This document shows, in pieces, positions 1 to 8,451 of a stretch of 64,000 nucleotides of DNA. The notes under the pieces were generated by a model that ran no database searches, was not told the origin of the DNA, and saw nothing but the letters and a program-made list of their open reading frames with translations. Both the position numbers and the translations under genes were made by a program. Positions within the stretch are counted from its first letter, which is position 1, and each line of letters begins with the position of its first letter. Source of the stretch: Nocardia brasiliensis IFM 10847 (GTDB lineage: Bacteria; Actinomycetota; Actinomycetes; Mycobacteriales; Mycobacteriaceae); NCBI RefSeq assembly GCF_000710915.1, contig NZ_BAUA01000152.1, positions 31,010 to 95,009 on the forward strand. Reading direction: 5' to 3'.

Positions 1-192
1 GGGAATCATGGTGTCCGCGAACTCATCCCAAGATTTCGTGTCGAGGGTGCGTAGATAGCGGAACTTCAATCTGTTGATCGCGGCGATGTCGTCCATTACC
101 GCCCCGCCTGTTCCGGGAGCGCTCGGCTCCCGCCCGTCTGCCACGCCCGCCCCCGGGTCGCCGCGGCCCTGCCCGTCGGTTCCCTGCTCCAT
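1..192 (-). CDS. SnoaL-like / NTF2-fold family protein, N-terminal part only
   Basis: The gene runs off the left edge of the window, so only its N-terminus is visible. From the ATG at 96 the reading is MDDIAAINRLKFRYLRTLDT followed by KSWDEFADTMIP. This is the typical opening of SnoaL-like NTF2-fold proteins (small dimeric enzymes or binding proteins with a cone-shaped pocket). An in-frame ATG at 192 extends it by 32 glycine/proline-rich residues with no recognisable fold. A GAGGG sequence sits directly before 192 and a GGCGGGG before 96, so the start is undecided. Homology favours 96. Whether it has catalytic activity cannot be told from this part. Confidence 0.6.
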   Translation of the reverse strand, partial: MEQGTDGQGRGDPGAGVADGREPSAPGTGGAVMDDIAAINRLKFRYLRTLDTKSWDEFADTMIP

Positions 193-356
193 CCCTCAAC
201 AATCCCATCCGAAGCCGAACGACTTCACGATTTGAAGGATTTGTACCATCCGCGTCTACATTCCGGAGCGCGGCGCGGCCGACCCCCCATTGCGCTCGTG
301 GTCGGACAATCCGACGTACTTTCGCCGTTCTGGGCTGCCGGTAGGGATCCGCAGGA

Positions 357-1250
357 TCAGTTCGCGATGGTGAAGCAGGTGCGGCAGAAGTCCTCGCCGA
401 ATTCGGTGAGCCGCAAACTCTTGCGCACGATCTTGGGCGCGCGGCCCGCTTTCTTCAGCGCGGCCTCCACCACCGGCTGCACCTCGAGCACCATGTATCG
501 GCTCAGCACGACCGGATCCTCGGAGATCAGGGTCAGGCCCAGCCGGTTGAGGTTGATCAGATAGGGGCGGGAACGATCCGGGTAGCGCACGCCCGCCTGC
601 TCCGGCACCGAGGTCAGATCGCCCTGCACCAGTTCCGAGCCGATGCCGAGCGGCCGGTTGGTGCGCACATCGACCGAGGGCTGCGGGCCGTTCTGCGCCA
701 TGAAACGCAGGATGCGCGCCTCGTCGGGCGCCAGTTCGTCCAGGATTCGGTCGTAGGCCGGGTGCACATCCTCGGTGAAGTAGACGTCCGCGGAGCGGGC
801 GAGCAGCGCGTCGCCGCGCCGGCGCAGTTCGTCGGTGCTCGCCGAGCGCAGGTAGGAACCGACGGCGAGGGCTTGCTGCTGCGTGCCGCTGTGATTGCCC
901 GGCCCGTTCGGCGTCGGCACATAGCTGACGATCTCGCGCACCGAACCCTCGGTGACACCGAGCGCGCTACGAGCTATGGAGCGCAACGCATTTCCGGTCC
1001 GCTCGGCGATATCGGCGGAGGATTCGCCGTCCAGCGCGGCCTGGGTGATCTCCTTGGTGACCTCGTAGGTGGTGCCGACCGCCCACTGCCCGCCGCGCAC
1101 CACGGTGCCCGCCGCCAGGCCCGCGGCCCGGAACACCCCGCGAATCAGCCGGGCCTCGTTGCTGATCTGCCGCTGTTCGACATCAGAGCTGCGCTCCACA
1201 GCGCGGGAACCGGCTCGAGCGATGTCCTGTCCGGTCCTGTCGTTTGCCAC
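357..1250 (-). CDS. Abi-alpha family protein (paralogue 1)
   Basis: A 297-residue protein from the GTG at 1250. It resembles the Abi-alpha (abortive infection alpha, Pfam Abi_alpha) family. The N-terminal third is alanine/glycine-rich and helical. The C-terminal half holds the family-like core, with DEARILRFMAQNGPQPSVDV, a LNRLGL winged-helix-like stretch and an ending LTEFGEDFCRTCF. I chose GTG 1250 because a CGGAG sits 6 nt upstream and the length matches the paralogue at 2826. An ATG at 1319 would add 23 residues but has no ribosome binding site. It is transcribed away from the DUF445 gene with about 260 bp between them. Function is unknown, and the family name does not prove phage defence. 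Confidence 0.75.
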   Translation of the reverse strand: MANDRTGQDIARAGSRAVERSSDVEQRQISNEARLIRGVFRAAGLAAGTVVRGGQWAVGTTYEVTKEITQAALDGESSADIAERTGNALRSIARSALGVTEGSVREIVSYVPTPNGPGNHSGTQQQALAVGSYLRSASTDELRRRGDALLARSADVYFTEDVHPAYDRILDELAPDEARILRFMAQNGPQPSVDVRTNRPLGIGSELVQGDLTSVPEQAGVRYPDRSRPYLINLNRLGLTLISEDPVVLSRYMVLEVQPVVEAALKKAGRAPKIVRKSLRLTEFGEDFCRTCFTIAN

Positions 1251-1512
1251 GTCATACTCCGATATCGCCAGGTGAACGAATCCGCCCCACAGATTACTGC
1301 CCCCTGTGTCGTTGGTCATTGTCGCGGTAGGACCGAGCAGGCGTGGCATTGCCGACAAACACTGTGACCGATATCTCGACACGGTCCACTGCGGAGCCAC
1401 CCGCGCGAGCGGATCCGGTCGGTCTCGCCACAATAGAGTCCCGATGCCGACAGGGTGCTACTTTGATGTTCCGGTGAGGCGGCGGTCACCGGAGTGTCGG
1501 CAGGAGGGTGTC

Positions 1513-2835
1513 GTGTTAGAGAGCGTGTTCGGAATCCACCCGACAATCCTGCTCGAGCTATTGACGATCCCACTTTTCACCGGGGTCATCGGGTACATAA
1601 CCAACTGGACCGGCGTGCTGATGCTGTTCCGGCCGATCGCGTTCCATGGGGTGCGACTACCCGGACTTCGCGCGTTGTACCCCTTCCTGCCCAAACGAAT
1701 TCAGGTGCTGCCGCTGCTGAGTTATGACGGGCGATTCGGCTGGCAGGGCATCGTGCCCTCGCGTGCGGACAAGATGGCGAGCATCGCCGTCGACAAGGGC
1801 CTGGCCAAACTGGGCAGCGTCGCCGACTTCTACCGCGAACTGGAGCCGGACAAGCTCGCCGAACATCTCGCGAGCATCGCCGACGAACAGATCCAGGACA
1901 TCGTCGAAGAAATTCTCAAACGGGAACATCCACAGCTCTGGTACAACCTGCCGACCCAAGTCCGCGAGATGGTGCACGCGCGGGTCAAGCAGCAACTGCC
2001 GGATATTCTGCGTGAGCTCACAGATGAATTGGGCGCGAATATTGATCAACTGCTCGATGTGAAGCAGATGGTGATTCGCTACTTCCAGGCCCGGCCGCAA
2101 CTGCTCAACACGCTGTTCCAGGTACTCGGCGCAAAAGAGCTGCGGTTCATGATCAACTTCGGCTTTTTCTTCGGCGCGCCGATGGGTGCGATCGTGGTCG
2201 CCGTGCTGCACCTGACCGGATGGCCGACCCTGGTCGTGTTGCCGATCGGCGGCGTGATCATCGGCTGGGTGGTCAACTGGGTCGGCATCAATATGATCTT
2301 CGCGCCCGCGTACCCGAAGTGGTGGTGCCCATGGCGGCAGGGGCTGCTGATCAAGCGCCAGTCCGAGATCACCGACGGCTACGCCGAATTGGTGTCCAGT
2401 CAGGTGATGACCGTCGCCAACATCGGCGACGAACTGCTCAACGGCCCGCGCTCGGACCGGACCATGCAGATGCTCGAGGACACGCTGCGCCCCGCTGCGG
2501 ACCGCGCGCTCGGCCCTGCCCGGCCCGCCGTCAAGTTCATGCTCGGCAGCCGCGAATACGATGCGCTGCAGTCCACGCTGACCACCGAGGCCATGACCAT
2601 CGCCCCGATCGCGTTCGCCGATCCGGAGTTCAACGTGCGCCAGGGCAGGCATATCAACCAGTACATCGCCAAACAGATGGCGGCGCTGAAACCGCCGGAC
2701 TTCGTGGACATGCTGCGCTCGGCCATCAAACAAGATGAGTGGCTGCTTTTTCTGCATGGCGGCGTGTTGGGACTCTTCGCCGGATACGCTCATATCCTGA
2801 TCTTCGGAACAGGAGTGGCGACCACATGGCTGTAG
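1513..2835 (+). CDS. DUF445 family membrane protein
   Basis: A 440-residue DUF445 family protein. The N-terminus (about residues 8-40, LLELLTIPLFTGVIGYITNW) is hydrophobic and contains the family's G-Y-x-T-N-W motif. A long charged helical region follows, then a second membrane region with another VVNWVGINMIF motif, and a hydrophobic C-terminal anchor (LHGGVLGLFAGYAHILIF). The GTG start at 1513 is preceded by AGGAGG at 5 nt. The stop overlaps the ATG of the next gene by 10 bp, which indicates translational coupling to the Abi-alpha paralogue. DUF445 proteins (YheB-like) are membrane proteins of unknown function. The coupling suggests that the two products act together at the membrane. Confidence 0.88.
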   Translation: MLESVFGIHPTILLELLTIPLFTGVIGYITNWTGVLMLFRPIAFHGVRLPGLRALYPFLPKRIQVLPLLSYDGRFGWQGIVPSRADKMASIAVDKGLAKLGSVADFYRELEPDKLAEHLASIADEQIQDIVEEILKREHPQLWYNLPTQVREMVHARVKQQLPDILRELTDELGANIDQLLDVKQMVIRYFQARPQLLNTLFQVLGAKELRFMINFGFFFGAPMGAIVVAVLHLTGWPTLVVLPIGGVIIGWVVNWVGINMIFAPAYPKWWCPWRQGLLIKRQSEITDGYAELVSSQVMTVANIGDELLNGPRSDRTMQMLEDTLRPAADRALGPARPAVKFMLGSREYDALQSTLTTEAMTIAPIAFADPEFNVRQGRHINQYIAKQMAALKPPDFVDMLRSAIKQDEWLLFLHGGVLGLFAGYAHILIFGTGVATTWL

Positions 2836-3710
2836 CGAAACCCGCACCCGGCGACGATGCCGGGGCCGTCGAGCACCATCCCGAGGTCGCCCCGGCGTCC
2901 ACGGAACTCGCGCGACGGCCGGACAGCGAGGTCTTACGCCGCGACGAATCCCCTTCGCGCGTCTCCTATCCCGTGGCCACCGCACGTGCGGCCACCGGCG
3001 TCGCACGGGTCACCTGGAGCGCGCTGACCGGCGTGACCGCCTGGAGCGTCGGCACCGCGGTCGGTGTCGGCGCGACCGTCGTCCAGCGCAGCATTCAGGG
3101 CGTGCCGCCGCGAGAAGTGCTGGCCGAGGCCGAATCCGAGGTGCGCGACCGGGTGCGCCGGGCGCTCGGTCTGCCGGAGGCGCCGAACGAGCCTGCCGGA
3201 CAACCCGTTCCGACGCTGCGCGAGCAGGGCGCGGCGCTGCTGCGCCTGTCGGCGAGCACGCACGGCGAGGACGAGAACCACCCGGCCTTCGCGGGCATGC
3301 TCGCCGAGCTGACCCCCGACGAGGCCCGTATCCTGCGCTTCCTGCACATGGACGGCCCGCAACCGTCGATCGACATCCGCACCGGCCGCCCGCGGCTGGG
3401 CGGAGAACGGCTCGGCTCCATGCTGACGCTGGTCGGCGAGCAGGCCGGACTGCGCTTCCCGAACCGGATCCAGCAGTACCTGACCAACCTGCGCAGGCTC
3501 GGCCTGGTAGAGCACACCCGCGAGCCGGTCGGCAATCCGAACCGCTATCAACTGCTGGAAGCCCAGGCGCCGGTGCGAGAGCTGTTGAAGCGCTCCGGAT
3601 TCGGCACCAAGGTGAGCTACCGCAGCGTCGCGCTCACCGGTTTCGGCGCGGACTTCGTCCGCACCTGCATTCCGGTCGTCGTGTCCGACGATCGCGCCGC
3701 CGGCCACTAG
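2826..3710 (+). CDS. Abi-alpha family protein (paralogue 2)
   Basis: A 294-residue protein starting at ATG 2826 inside the end of the DUF445 gene. It is clearly paralogous to the product at 357-1250. The shared core reads PDEARILRFLHMDGPQPSID, then QYLTNLRRLGL, and ends in ALTGFGADFVRTC. The N-terminus is disordered and acidic. A short alanine/glycine-rich helical stretch (about residues 55-90, TGVARVTWSALTGVTAWSVG) could insert in or lie on the membrane. The 10-bp overlap with DUF445 points to co-translation. It converges on the ABC-F gene with a 44-bp gap. Function is unknown. Confidence 0.78.
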   Translation: MAVAKPAPGDDAGAVEHHPEVAPASTELARRPDSEVLRRDESPSRVSYPVATARAATGVARVTWSALTGVTAWSVGTAVGVGATVVQRSIQGVPPREVLAEAESEVRDRVRRALGLPEAPNEPAGQPVPTLREQGAALLRLSASTHGEDENHPAFAGMLAELTPDEARILRFLHMDGPQPSIDIRTGRPRLGGERLGSMLTLVGEQAGLRFPNRIQQYLTNLRRLGLVEHTREPVGNPNRYQLLEAQAPVRELLKRSGFGTKVSYRSVALTGFGADFVRTCIPVVVSDDRAAGH

Positions 3711-3754
3711 CCGCTCACAAACCCAGGCACCGCCGCGAGGTCTGTGCCGCTGAG

Positions 3755-5554
3755 CTAAACGTCCTCCGCCAACTCCATCCAGCGTTCCTCGGCGGCCTCC
3801 TTGTCCGCCACCACCTGCTTGAGTTCGGCGTTGAGCGTGACGAGCTTGTCCGGGTCGGTGGCGGCTTCGGCGAGCGCGGCGTGCAGGCGCTGCTCACGTT
3901 CGTCGAATTTCTCGATGGCGCGCTCCAGCCGGGACAGTTCCTTGCGGGCGGCGCGCGCAGCGGCGGCGTCGGTTACCGGCGCGGGCGACTTGTCGGCCGC
4001 CCGCGTGGCGCTCTGCCCTTGTGCCGCACGCTTTTTCAGATACTCGTCGATGCCGCCGGGCAGGTTGGTGAGCTTGCCGTCGCCGAACAGCGCCCAGGTC
4101 GTGTCGCAGATGCGCTCGATCAGATAGCGGTCGTGACTGATCACCACGAGGGTGCCTGCCCAGTTGTCGAGCAGGTCTTCCAGCTGCTGCAGGGTGTCGA
4201 TGTCCAGGTCGTTGGTCGGCTCGTCGAGCAGCAGCACGTTCGGCTCGGCCATCAGGATGCGGGTCAATTGCAGCCTGCGTCGCTCACCACCGGAGAGGTC
4301 CCCGACCGGAGTGCGCTGGCGGGCCGGGCTGAAGCCGAGTCGCTCGGCCAGCTGACCGGCCGAGATCTCCTTGTCGCCGAGCATGATTCGCTGCGCGACC
4401 TGCTGCACCGCTTCCAGCACCCGCATATCGGTCGGCAGATCGTCGAGTTCCTGCCGCAACCAGCCGATCTGCACCGTCTGGCCCTGAATCCGCTTGCCCG
4501 CGGCCGGTTCGGTGTCCCCGGCCAGGGTGCGCAGCAGCGTCGTCTTGCCGGAACCGTTCACCCCGACCAGACCGACCCGCTCGCCCGGCGCGAGTCGCCA
4601 GGTCAAGTCGCGCACCAACTCCCGGCCGTCCGGCGTGGTGAGGGTGGTGTCCTCGAGCTCGATGACGACGCGACCGAGGCGCTTGCGCGCGAACGCGGCC
4701 AGCGAGACGCTGTCGCGCGGCGGCGGCACATCGGCGATCAGCGCCTCGGCGGCCTCCACCCGGTAGCGCGGCTTCGAGGTCCGGGCCTTTGCGCCGCGGC
4801 GCAGCCAGGCCAGTTCCTTGCGCGCCAGATTGCTGCGCCGCGCCTCGCTGGCGTCGGCCTGCCTGGCCCGTTCGGCGCGAGCGAAGATCCAGTCGCCGTA
4901 GCCGCCCTCATAGCTTTCGACCTTGCCGCCGACCACCTCCCAGGTGTCGGTGGCCACGGTGTCGAGGAACCAGCGATCGTGGGTCACCACGACCAGCGCG
5001 CTGCGTCGTTCGAGTAGATGCGCGGCCAGCCACTGCACGCCCTCGACGTCGAGGTGGTTGGTCGGTTCGTCGAGCACGAGCAGGTCGAGATCTCGAACCA
5101 GGGCGGCGGCCAGCGCGACGCGACGCCGCTCACCCCCGGACAGGTTGTCGATCGAGGTCTGCAGGCCGAGCCCCGCGATGCCGATGCCTTCCAGCACCGA
5201 GCGGATGCGTGGATTCGCGGCCCACTCGTGTTCGGCCACCTCGTCCGGACTGCCCGAGATCCCGTTCAAATCGTCGGCCAGCCCCGCCAGCACGACCGAC
5301 CCGACCGTCGCGCCCGCGGGCAGCACGCCGCGCTGCGTCACCACCGCGAGCCGCAGCCCGCCGACCCGACTGACCCGGCCGCTGTCCGGCGGCTCGAGGC
5401 CGGTGAGCACCTCGAGCAGGGTGGTCTTGCCACCTCCGTTCAGACCGACGACCCCGATGCGCTCGCCCGCGTGCACGCCGAGTGACACGTTGTCGAGCAG
5501 CGGGGTGATCCCGAAGCTCTTGGAGACTTGCTCGAGGTTGATCAGGTTGGACAT
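3755..5554 (-). CDS. ABC-F family ATPase, Uup-like
   Basis: A 599-residue soluble ATPase with two tandem ABC domains and no membrane segments. This is the ABC-F plan of ribosome-associated factors that relieve stalled translation or protect against antibiotics. Domain 1 has Walker A GLNGGGKTT, signature LSGGERRR and Walker B LLVLDEPTNHLD. Domain 2 has GVNGSGKTT, LSGGERRR and VLLLDEPTNDLD. The last 80 residues are a charged coiled coil (ARKELSRLERAIEKFDEREQ), as in Uup C-terminal domains. The ATG at 5554 directly precedes SNLINLEQVSKSFG, the normal start of domain 1. It is monocistronic and divergent from the oxidoreductase at 5833, across a region rich in palindromes. Whether it works in resistance or general translation cannot be decided here. 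Confidence 0.93.
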   Translation of the reverse strand: MSNLINLEQVSKSFGITPLLDNVSLGVHAGERIGVVGLNGGGKTTLLEVLTGLEPPDSGRVSRVGGLRLAVVTQRGVLPAGATVGSVVLAGLADDLNGISGSPDEVAEHEWAANPRIRSVLEGIGIAGLGLQTSIDNLSGGERRRVALAAALVRDLDLLVLDEPTNHLDVEGVQWLAAHLLERRSALVVVTHDRWFLDTVATDTWEVVGGKVESYEGGYGDWIFARAERARQADASEARRSNLARKELAWLRRGAKARTSKPRYRVEAAEALIADVPPPRDSVSLAAFARKRLGRVVIELEDTTLTTPDGRELVRDLTWRLAPGERVGLVGVNGSGKTTLLRTLAGDTEPAAGKRIQGQTVQIGWLRQELDDLPTDMRVLEAVQQVAQRIMLGDKEISAGQLAERLGFSPARQRTPVGDLSGGERRRLQLTRILMAEPNVLLLDEPTNDLDIDTLQQLEDLLDNWAGTLVVISHDRYLIERICDTTWALFGDGKLTNLPGGIDEYLKKRAAQGQSATRAADKSPAPVTDAAAARAARKELSRLERAIEKFDEREQRLHAALAEAATDPDKLVTLNAELKQVVADKEAAEERWMELAEDV

Positions 5555-5662
5555 GGATCCTTCCGGGCTGCGCGGGGGCGGGACCGATACTCGCCCTGAG
5601 CCAGGGTACTGAGCGCGTCCACACGGACCTCGACCAGCTGAGCGGTCCGCAGGGGTTGCGTA

Positions 5663-5714
5663 ACGAACGGCGTTCGCCTAAATTCAATGACACGAACAGC
5701 GTTCGTCACGAACG
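5663..5714. promoter_or_regulatory. Cluster of overlapping palindromes, probable TetR-type operators
   Basis: Three inverted repeats are packed into 52 bp between the divergent ABC-F and oxidoreductase genes. They are CGAAC-GGC-GTTCG (5664-5676), CGAAC-AGC-GTTCG (5693-5705) and CGTTCG-TCA-CGAACG (5700-5714), which overlaps the second. The first two are the same site with centres 29 bp apart. Such short dyads with a 3-bp spacer fit TetR-family or similar dimeric repressors. No regulator gene adjoins, so the binding protein would be encoded elsewhere. Confidence 0.6.
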
Positions 5715-5832
5715 AAGTTAGTTCAGTTAGGGCTCCCCGGAAGTACAGCCGCAGATGGGAGCCCCGCGCTCGCCCCGGCGAGGTGCGCGACGGCGGCTCG
5801 ATCCATTCGCGTTCCCTCCTGGAGGTTCTCCC

Positions 5833-6681
5833 ATGCATGTCGGTCTCGGCCTGCCCATTTCCGATCCCGCGGCACTGCTCGACTGGGCCAGGCGCGCCGA
5901 CGCCGGCCCGTTCAGCACGCTCGGCCTGCTCGATCGACTCGTCTACGACAATCCGGAACCACTCGTCGCGCTGGCCGCACTCGCTGGCGCCACCAGCCGC
6001 ATCAAGCTGCAGACCGAGGTGCTCATCGCGCCGCTGCGCGAGCCCGCGCTGCTCGCCAAACAAGCGGCCACCCTCGATCGCATGTCCGGCGGCCGCTTCG
6101 TGCTCGGCCTCGGCGTCGGCGGTCGCGCGGACGACCACCTCGCCTCGGGCACCGACCTGCGTACGCGCGGGCGCCGCCTGGACGAACAGCTGGATGTGCT
6201 GCGCCGCGTCTGGTCCGGCGCCCCCTACGGCGCCGACTGCGGCCCGATCGGTCCCGCCCCGTCGCGTCCCGACGGACCCGAACTGCTCTTCGGCGGCTTC
6301 CAGCCGGCCGCGCTCGACCGCGTAGGCCGTTGGGGCGGCGGACTTCTCGCCGCCGCCGCGCCGTCCTGGGCCGGTGGCCTCTTCGACACCGCCCGGCGCT
6401 CCTGGACCGAGCACGGCCGCCCCGGTGCGCCGCGCATCGTCGCCCAGGTCAACGTCGCACTCGGCGATCGGCACCTGATCGAGGCCGCCCGTACCGCCAT
6501 GGGCGCCTACTACGAATTCAGCGGTCGCGCCTCCTACATGGTCGACGGCATGCTCACCACTGCCGACGACATCCGCTCGACCCTCGCGCAATTCGCGGAT
6601 CTGGGGGCCGACGAGGTCATGCTCTACTGCTACGGCGACGACGCCGACCAGATCGACCGGCTCGCCGACGTGATCGCCTGA
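5833..6681 (+). CDS. LLM class flavin/F420-dependent oxidoreductase
   Basis: A 282-residue luciferase-like (TIM-barrel) oxidoreductase. The opening MHVGLGLPISDPAALLDWAR, the central LQTEVLIAPLREPALLAKQAATLD and the GGRFVLGLGVGGR loop are characteristic of this superfamily, which in actinobacteria commonly uses F420. The ATG at 5833 has GGAGG 7 nt upstream. Longer in-frame extensions have no ribosome binding site. The gene is shorter than most family members (about 300-350). Its stop codon abuts the ispE stop directly (TGATCA), so the two genes converge with no spacer. Substrate is unknown. A cluster of palindromes upstream suggests repressor control. Confidence 0.85.
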   Translation: MHVGLGLPISDPAALLDWARRADAGPFSTLGLLDRLVYDNPEPLVALAALAGATSRIKLQTEVLIAPLREPALLAKQAATLDRMSGGRFVLGLGVGGRADDHLASGTDLRTRGRRLDEQLDVLRRVWSGAPYGADCGPIGPAPSRPDGPELLFGGFQPAALDRVGRWGGGLLAAAAPSWAGGLFDTARRSWTEHGRPGAPRIVAQVNVALGDRHLIEAARTAMGAYYEFSGRASYMVDGMLTTADDIRSTLAQFADLGADEVMLYCYGDDADQIDRLADVIA

Positions 6682-7617
6682 TCAGTGCTTTCCGGGCGGC
6701 TCACTGTTGAGCACCCGGGCGCCCGCGACCGGCCCACTGGCGGTGCGCACGCTGCGGCACACGCCCGCGCCGGCCAGTTCGGCCGCCACCGCCACCGCGG
6801 ATTCCTCACTCGCACAAAGGAATGCGCAGGTAGGTCCAGAACCGGAGACCAAGCCCGCCAGCGCGCCGGCGTCGACGCCGGCGCGCAGCGTACGCCGCAA
6901 CTCCGGCTGCAACGACAGCGCGGCCGCCTGCAGGTCGTTACCCAGCAGCGGAGCCAGCTGTTTCGGATCGCCGAAGGCCAAGGCCTGCATCAACTGCTGG
7001 GGTTCACCGAGCCGCGGCGGAGTGCCGTTGGCGCGCAGCCGGTCCAGTTCGGCGAACACCGCGGGCGTGGACAGGCCGACCTTGGCCAAGGCGAGCACCC
7101 AGTGAAACGTGTTGCGGGACAGCACCGGAAGCAGGCGCTCGCCGCGTCCGGTGCCGAGCGCGGTACCACCGTGCAGTGCGAACGGGACGTCGCTGCCGAG
7201 TTCGGCGGCGATCGCGGCCAGTTCCTCGCGGCCCAGCCCGAGATCCCACAGCTCGTTGAGGCCGACCAGGGTCGCGGCGGCGTCGGCGCTGCCACCCGCC
7301 ATGCCGCCGGCCACCGGAATGCCCTTGGCGATGGCGATTTCCACCAGCGGCGCCCGGCCCGCCAGATGCGCGAGCCGAACCGCCGCTTTCCACACCAGGT
7401 TGGTGCGGTCGGTCGGCACCTGCGCGGCGCCCTCGCCGGACACCCGCACCGCGAGCGAGGCCGCGGGGGCGATCTCCAGATCATCGCTGAGCGACAGCGC
7501 CTGGAAGACCGTCGTCAGATCGTGAAAGCCGTCCGCGCGCAGGTCACCGACGCCGAGATGGAGGTTCACCTTGGACGGTGCCCGCACGGTGATGGGACTG
7601 GGGACAACTGACAGCAC
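6682..7617 (-). CDS. ispE: 4-diphosphocytidyl-2-C-methyl-D-erythritol kinase
   Basis: A 311-residue GHMP kinase that phosphorylates CDP-methylerythritol in the non-mevalonate isoprenoid pathway. The N-terminus reads VRAPSKVNLHLGVGDLRADG and contains the substrate-binding APSKVNL motif. The ATP-binding loop is VAGGMAGGSADAAATL, equivalent to the family PxGGGLGGGSSDAA. A C-terminal GSGPTCAFL motif is also present. The start is a GTG at 7617. In M. tuberculosis this gene directly follows ksgA. Here a copper chaperone gene on the other strand lies between them. Confidence 0.95.
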   Translation of the reverse strand: MLSVVPSPITVRAPSKVNLHLGVGDLRADGFHDLTTVFQALSLSDDLEIAPAASLAVRVSGEGAAQVPTDRTNLVWKAAVRLAHLAGRAPLVEIAIAKGIPVAGGMAGGSADAAATLVGLNELWDLGLGREELAAIAAELGSDVPFALHGGTALGTGRGERLLPVLSRNTFHWVLALAKVGLSTPAVFAELDRLRANGTPPRLGEPQQLMQALAFGDPKQLAPLLGNDLQAAALSLQPELRRTLRAGVDAGALAGLVSGSGPTCAFLCASEESAVAVAAELAGAGVCRSVRTASGPVAGARVLNSEPPGKH

Positions 7618-7781
7618 GATGCCCTAGCGTAACGGGTGGGCTCGGCGGTTGCTCGCGTCGATATGCGCCTTTCACCCGATGTGAATCTTTCGGTTACGGC
7701 AACCTGCCGCCGGGACCGTCGATCCAGCGATCAATGCTTCGGCAACCCTCGGTCACAGCACGGAACAAAGCCTTGCCACCA

Positions 7782-7820
7782 ATACCCCTTGGGGGTATGT
7801 TCGAACTGCCGGGGTACCCC
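7782..7820. promoter_or_regulatory. Probable CsoR-type copper operator
   Basis: A perfect palindrome ATACCCC-TTG-GGGGTAT spans 7782-7798, followed by GGGGTACCCC at 7811-7820. GC-rich TACCCC/GGGGTA dyads are the known binding sites of CsoR copper-sensing repressors. Both lie within 75 bp upstream of the copper chaperone start at 7857. No csoR gene is in the window, so regulation would be in trans. Confidence 0.72.
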
Positions 7821-7856
7821 CGGCCCGTATGATCGACCTAAGCGAAGGAGTCGGAG

Positions 7857-8063
7857 ATGCCCAGTTCCACCTACACCGTCACGGGGATGACCTGCGGGCA
7901 TTGCGTGAGCTCCGTCAAGACGGAAATCGGCAAGATCGACGGCGTCACGAGCGTCGACGTGGACCTCGCCAGCGGCGCGGTCACGGTCGCGAGCACCGCG
8001 CCGATCGCGGACACCGATATCGCGGCCGCTGTGGACGAGGCCGGTTACGAAGTCGCCGTCTGA
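7857..8063 (+). CDS. Heavy-metal-associated domain protein, CopZ-like copper chaperone
   Basis: A 68-residue single HMA domain. The metal-binding loop is GMTCGHC (Cys13 and Cys16 by the visible sequence), followed by a ferredoxin-like fold pattern ending AAVDEAGYEVAV. Such proteins carry Cu(I) to CopA-type P-type ATPases. AAGGAG lies upstream of the ATG. No CopA or CsoR gene adjoins, which is unusual, since copZ is normally next to one or both. A CsoR-like operator upstream supports copper induction. It points in the opposite direction to ksgA and ispE. Confidence 0.9.
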   Translation: MPSSTYTVTGMTCGHCVSSVKTEIGKIDGVTSVDVDLASGAVTVASTAPIADTDIAAAVDEAGYEVAV

Positions 8064-8451
8064 CCGCGCGATCGGCCGAAACCGGCCGGTCCCCTGGGTT
8101 TTCGGACAACGCGAGCCGGACGGCGCCCCGCCGTCCGGCCGCTGCGTGCAGGCACTGGCATGGCGTATTCCGTAGTGTGCCCACGCGAATCATCCACAGG
8201 CTCATCCACATCCGGCGAAGGGTCGCGCCGGTGCCGCGGCCACCTCTCGGCAGACCATCGGCCCAGATCCGCCCACACCCGCACTGAGCTGCAGTTCTCG
8301 CGTTACGCGGATCGTCAGGGCAGCCAATCGAATCGGCCGTGAGTCCGCGCCGCAACCCCGGGCTCATACGGTGTCGACCCCGAGTTATCCACAATCCACA
8401 TCGCCGAATGGGCCGACGGCACAGGATAAACCGACCGGTCCGGCGCGCGGG
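8064..8451. other. 388-bp gap between convergent copZ and ksgA, with DnaA-box-like sites
   Basis: No credible gene is seen. A perfect 11-bp hairpin lies at 8115-8139. Four copies of ATCCACA occur on the plus strand, at 8192-8198, 8204-8210, 8387-8393 and 8394-8400. The third is part of TTATCCACA (8385-8393), an exact DnaA-box consensus. The first two are TCATCCACA, one base off the consensus. A single box would be expected by chance now and then, but two close pairs in under 210 bp are noteworthy. Confidence 0.5.
8115..8139. terminator. Hairpin terminator downstream of copZ
   Basis: GCCGGACGGCG and its exact complement CGCCGTCCGGC are separated by CCC. The 11-bp GC stem lies 52 bp after the copZ stop. 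There is no T tract, as is common for actinobacterial terminators. Confidence 0.6.

Noticed and set aside
1657..3006. A 449-codon open frame on the minus strand opposite DUF445
   Set aside because: It is antisense to a well-supported DUF445/Abi-alpha pair, is rich in Arg/His/Pro/Gln, and has no recognisable motif. It is an artefact of high GC content.
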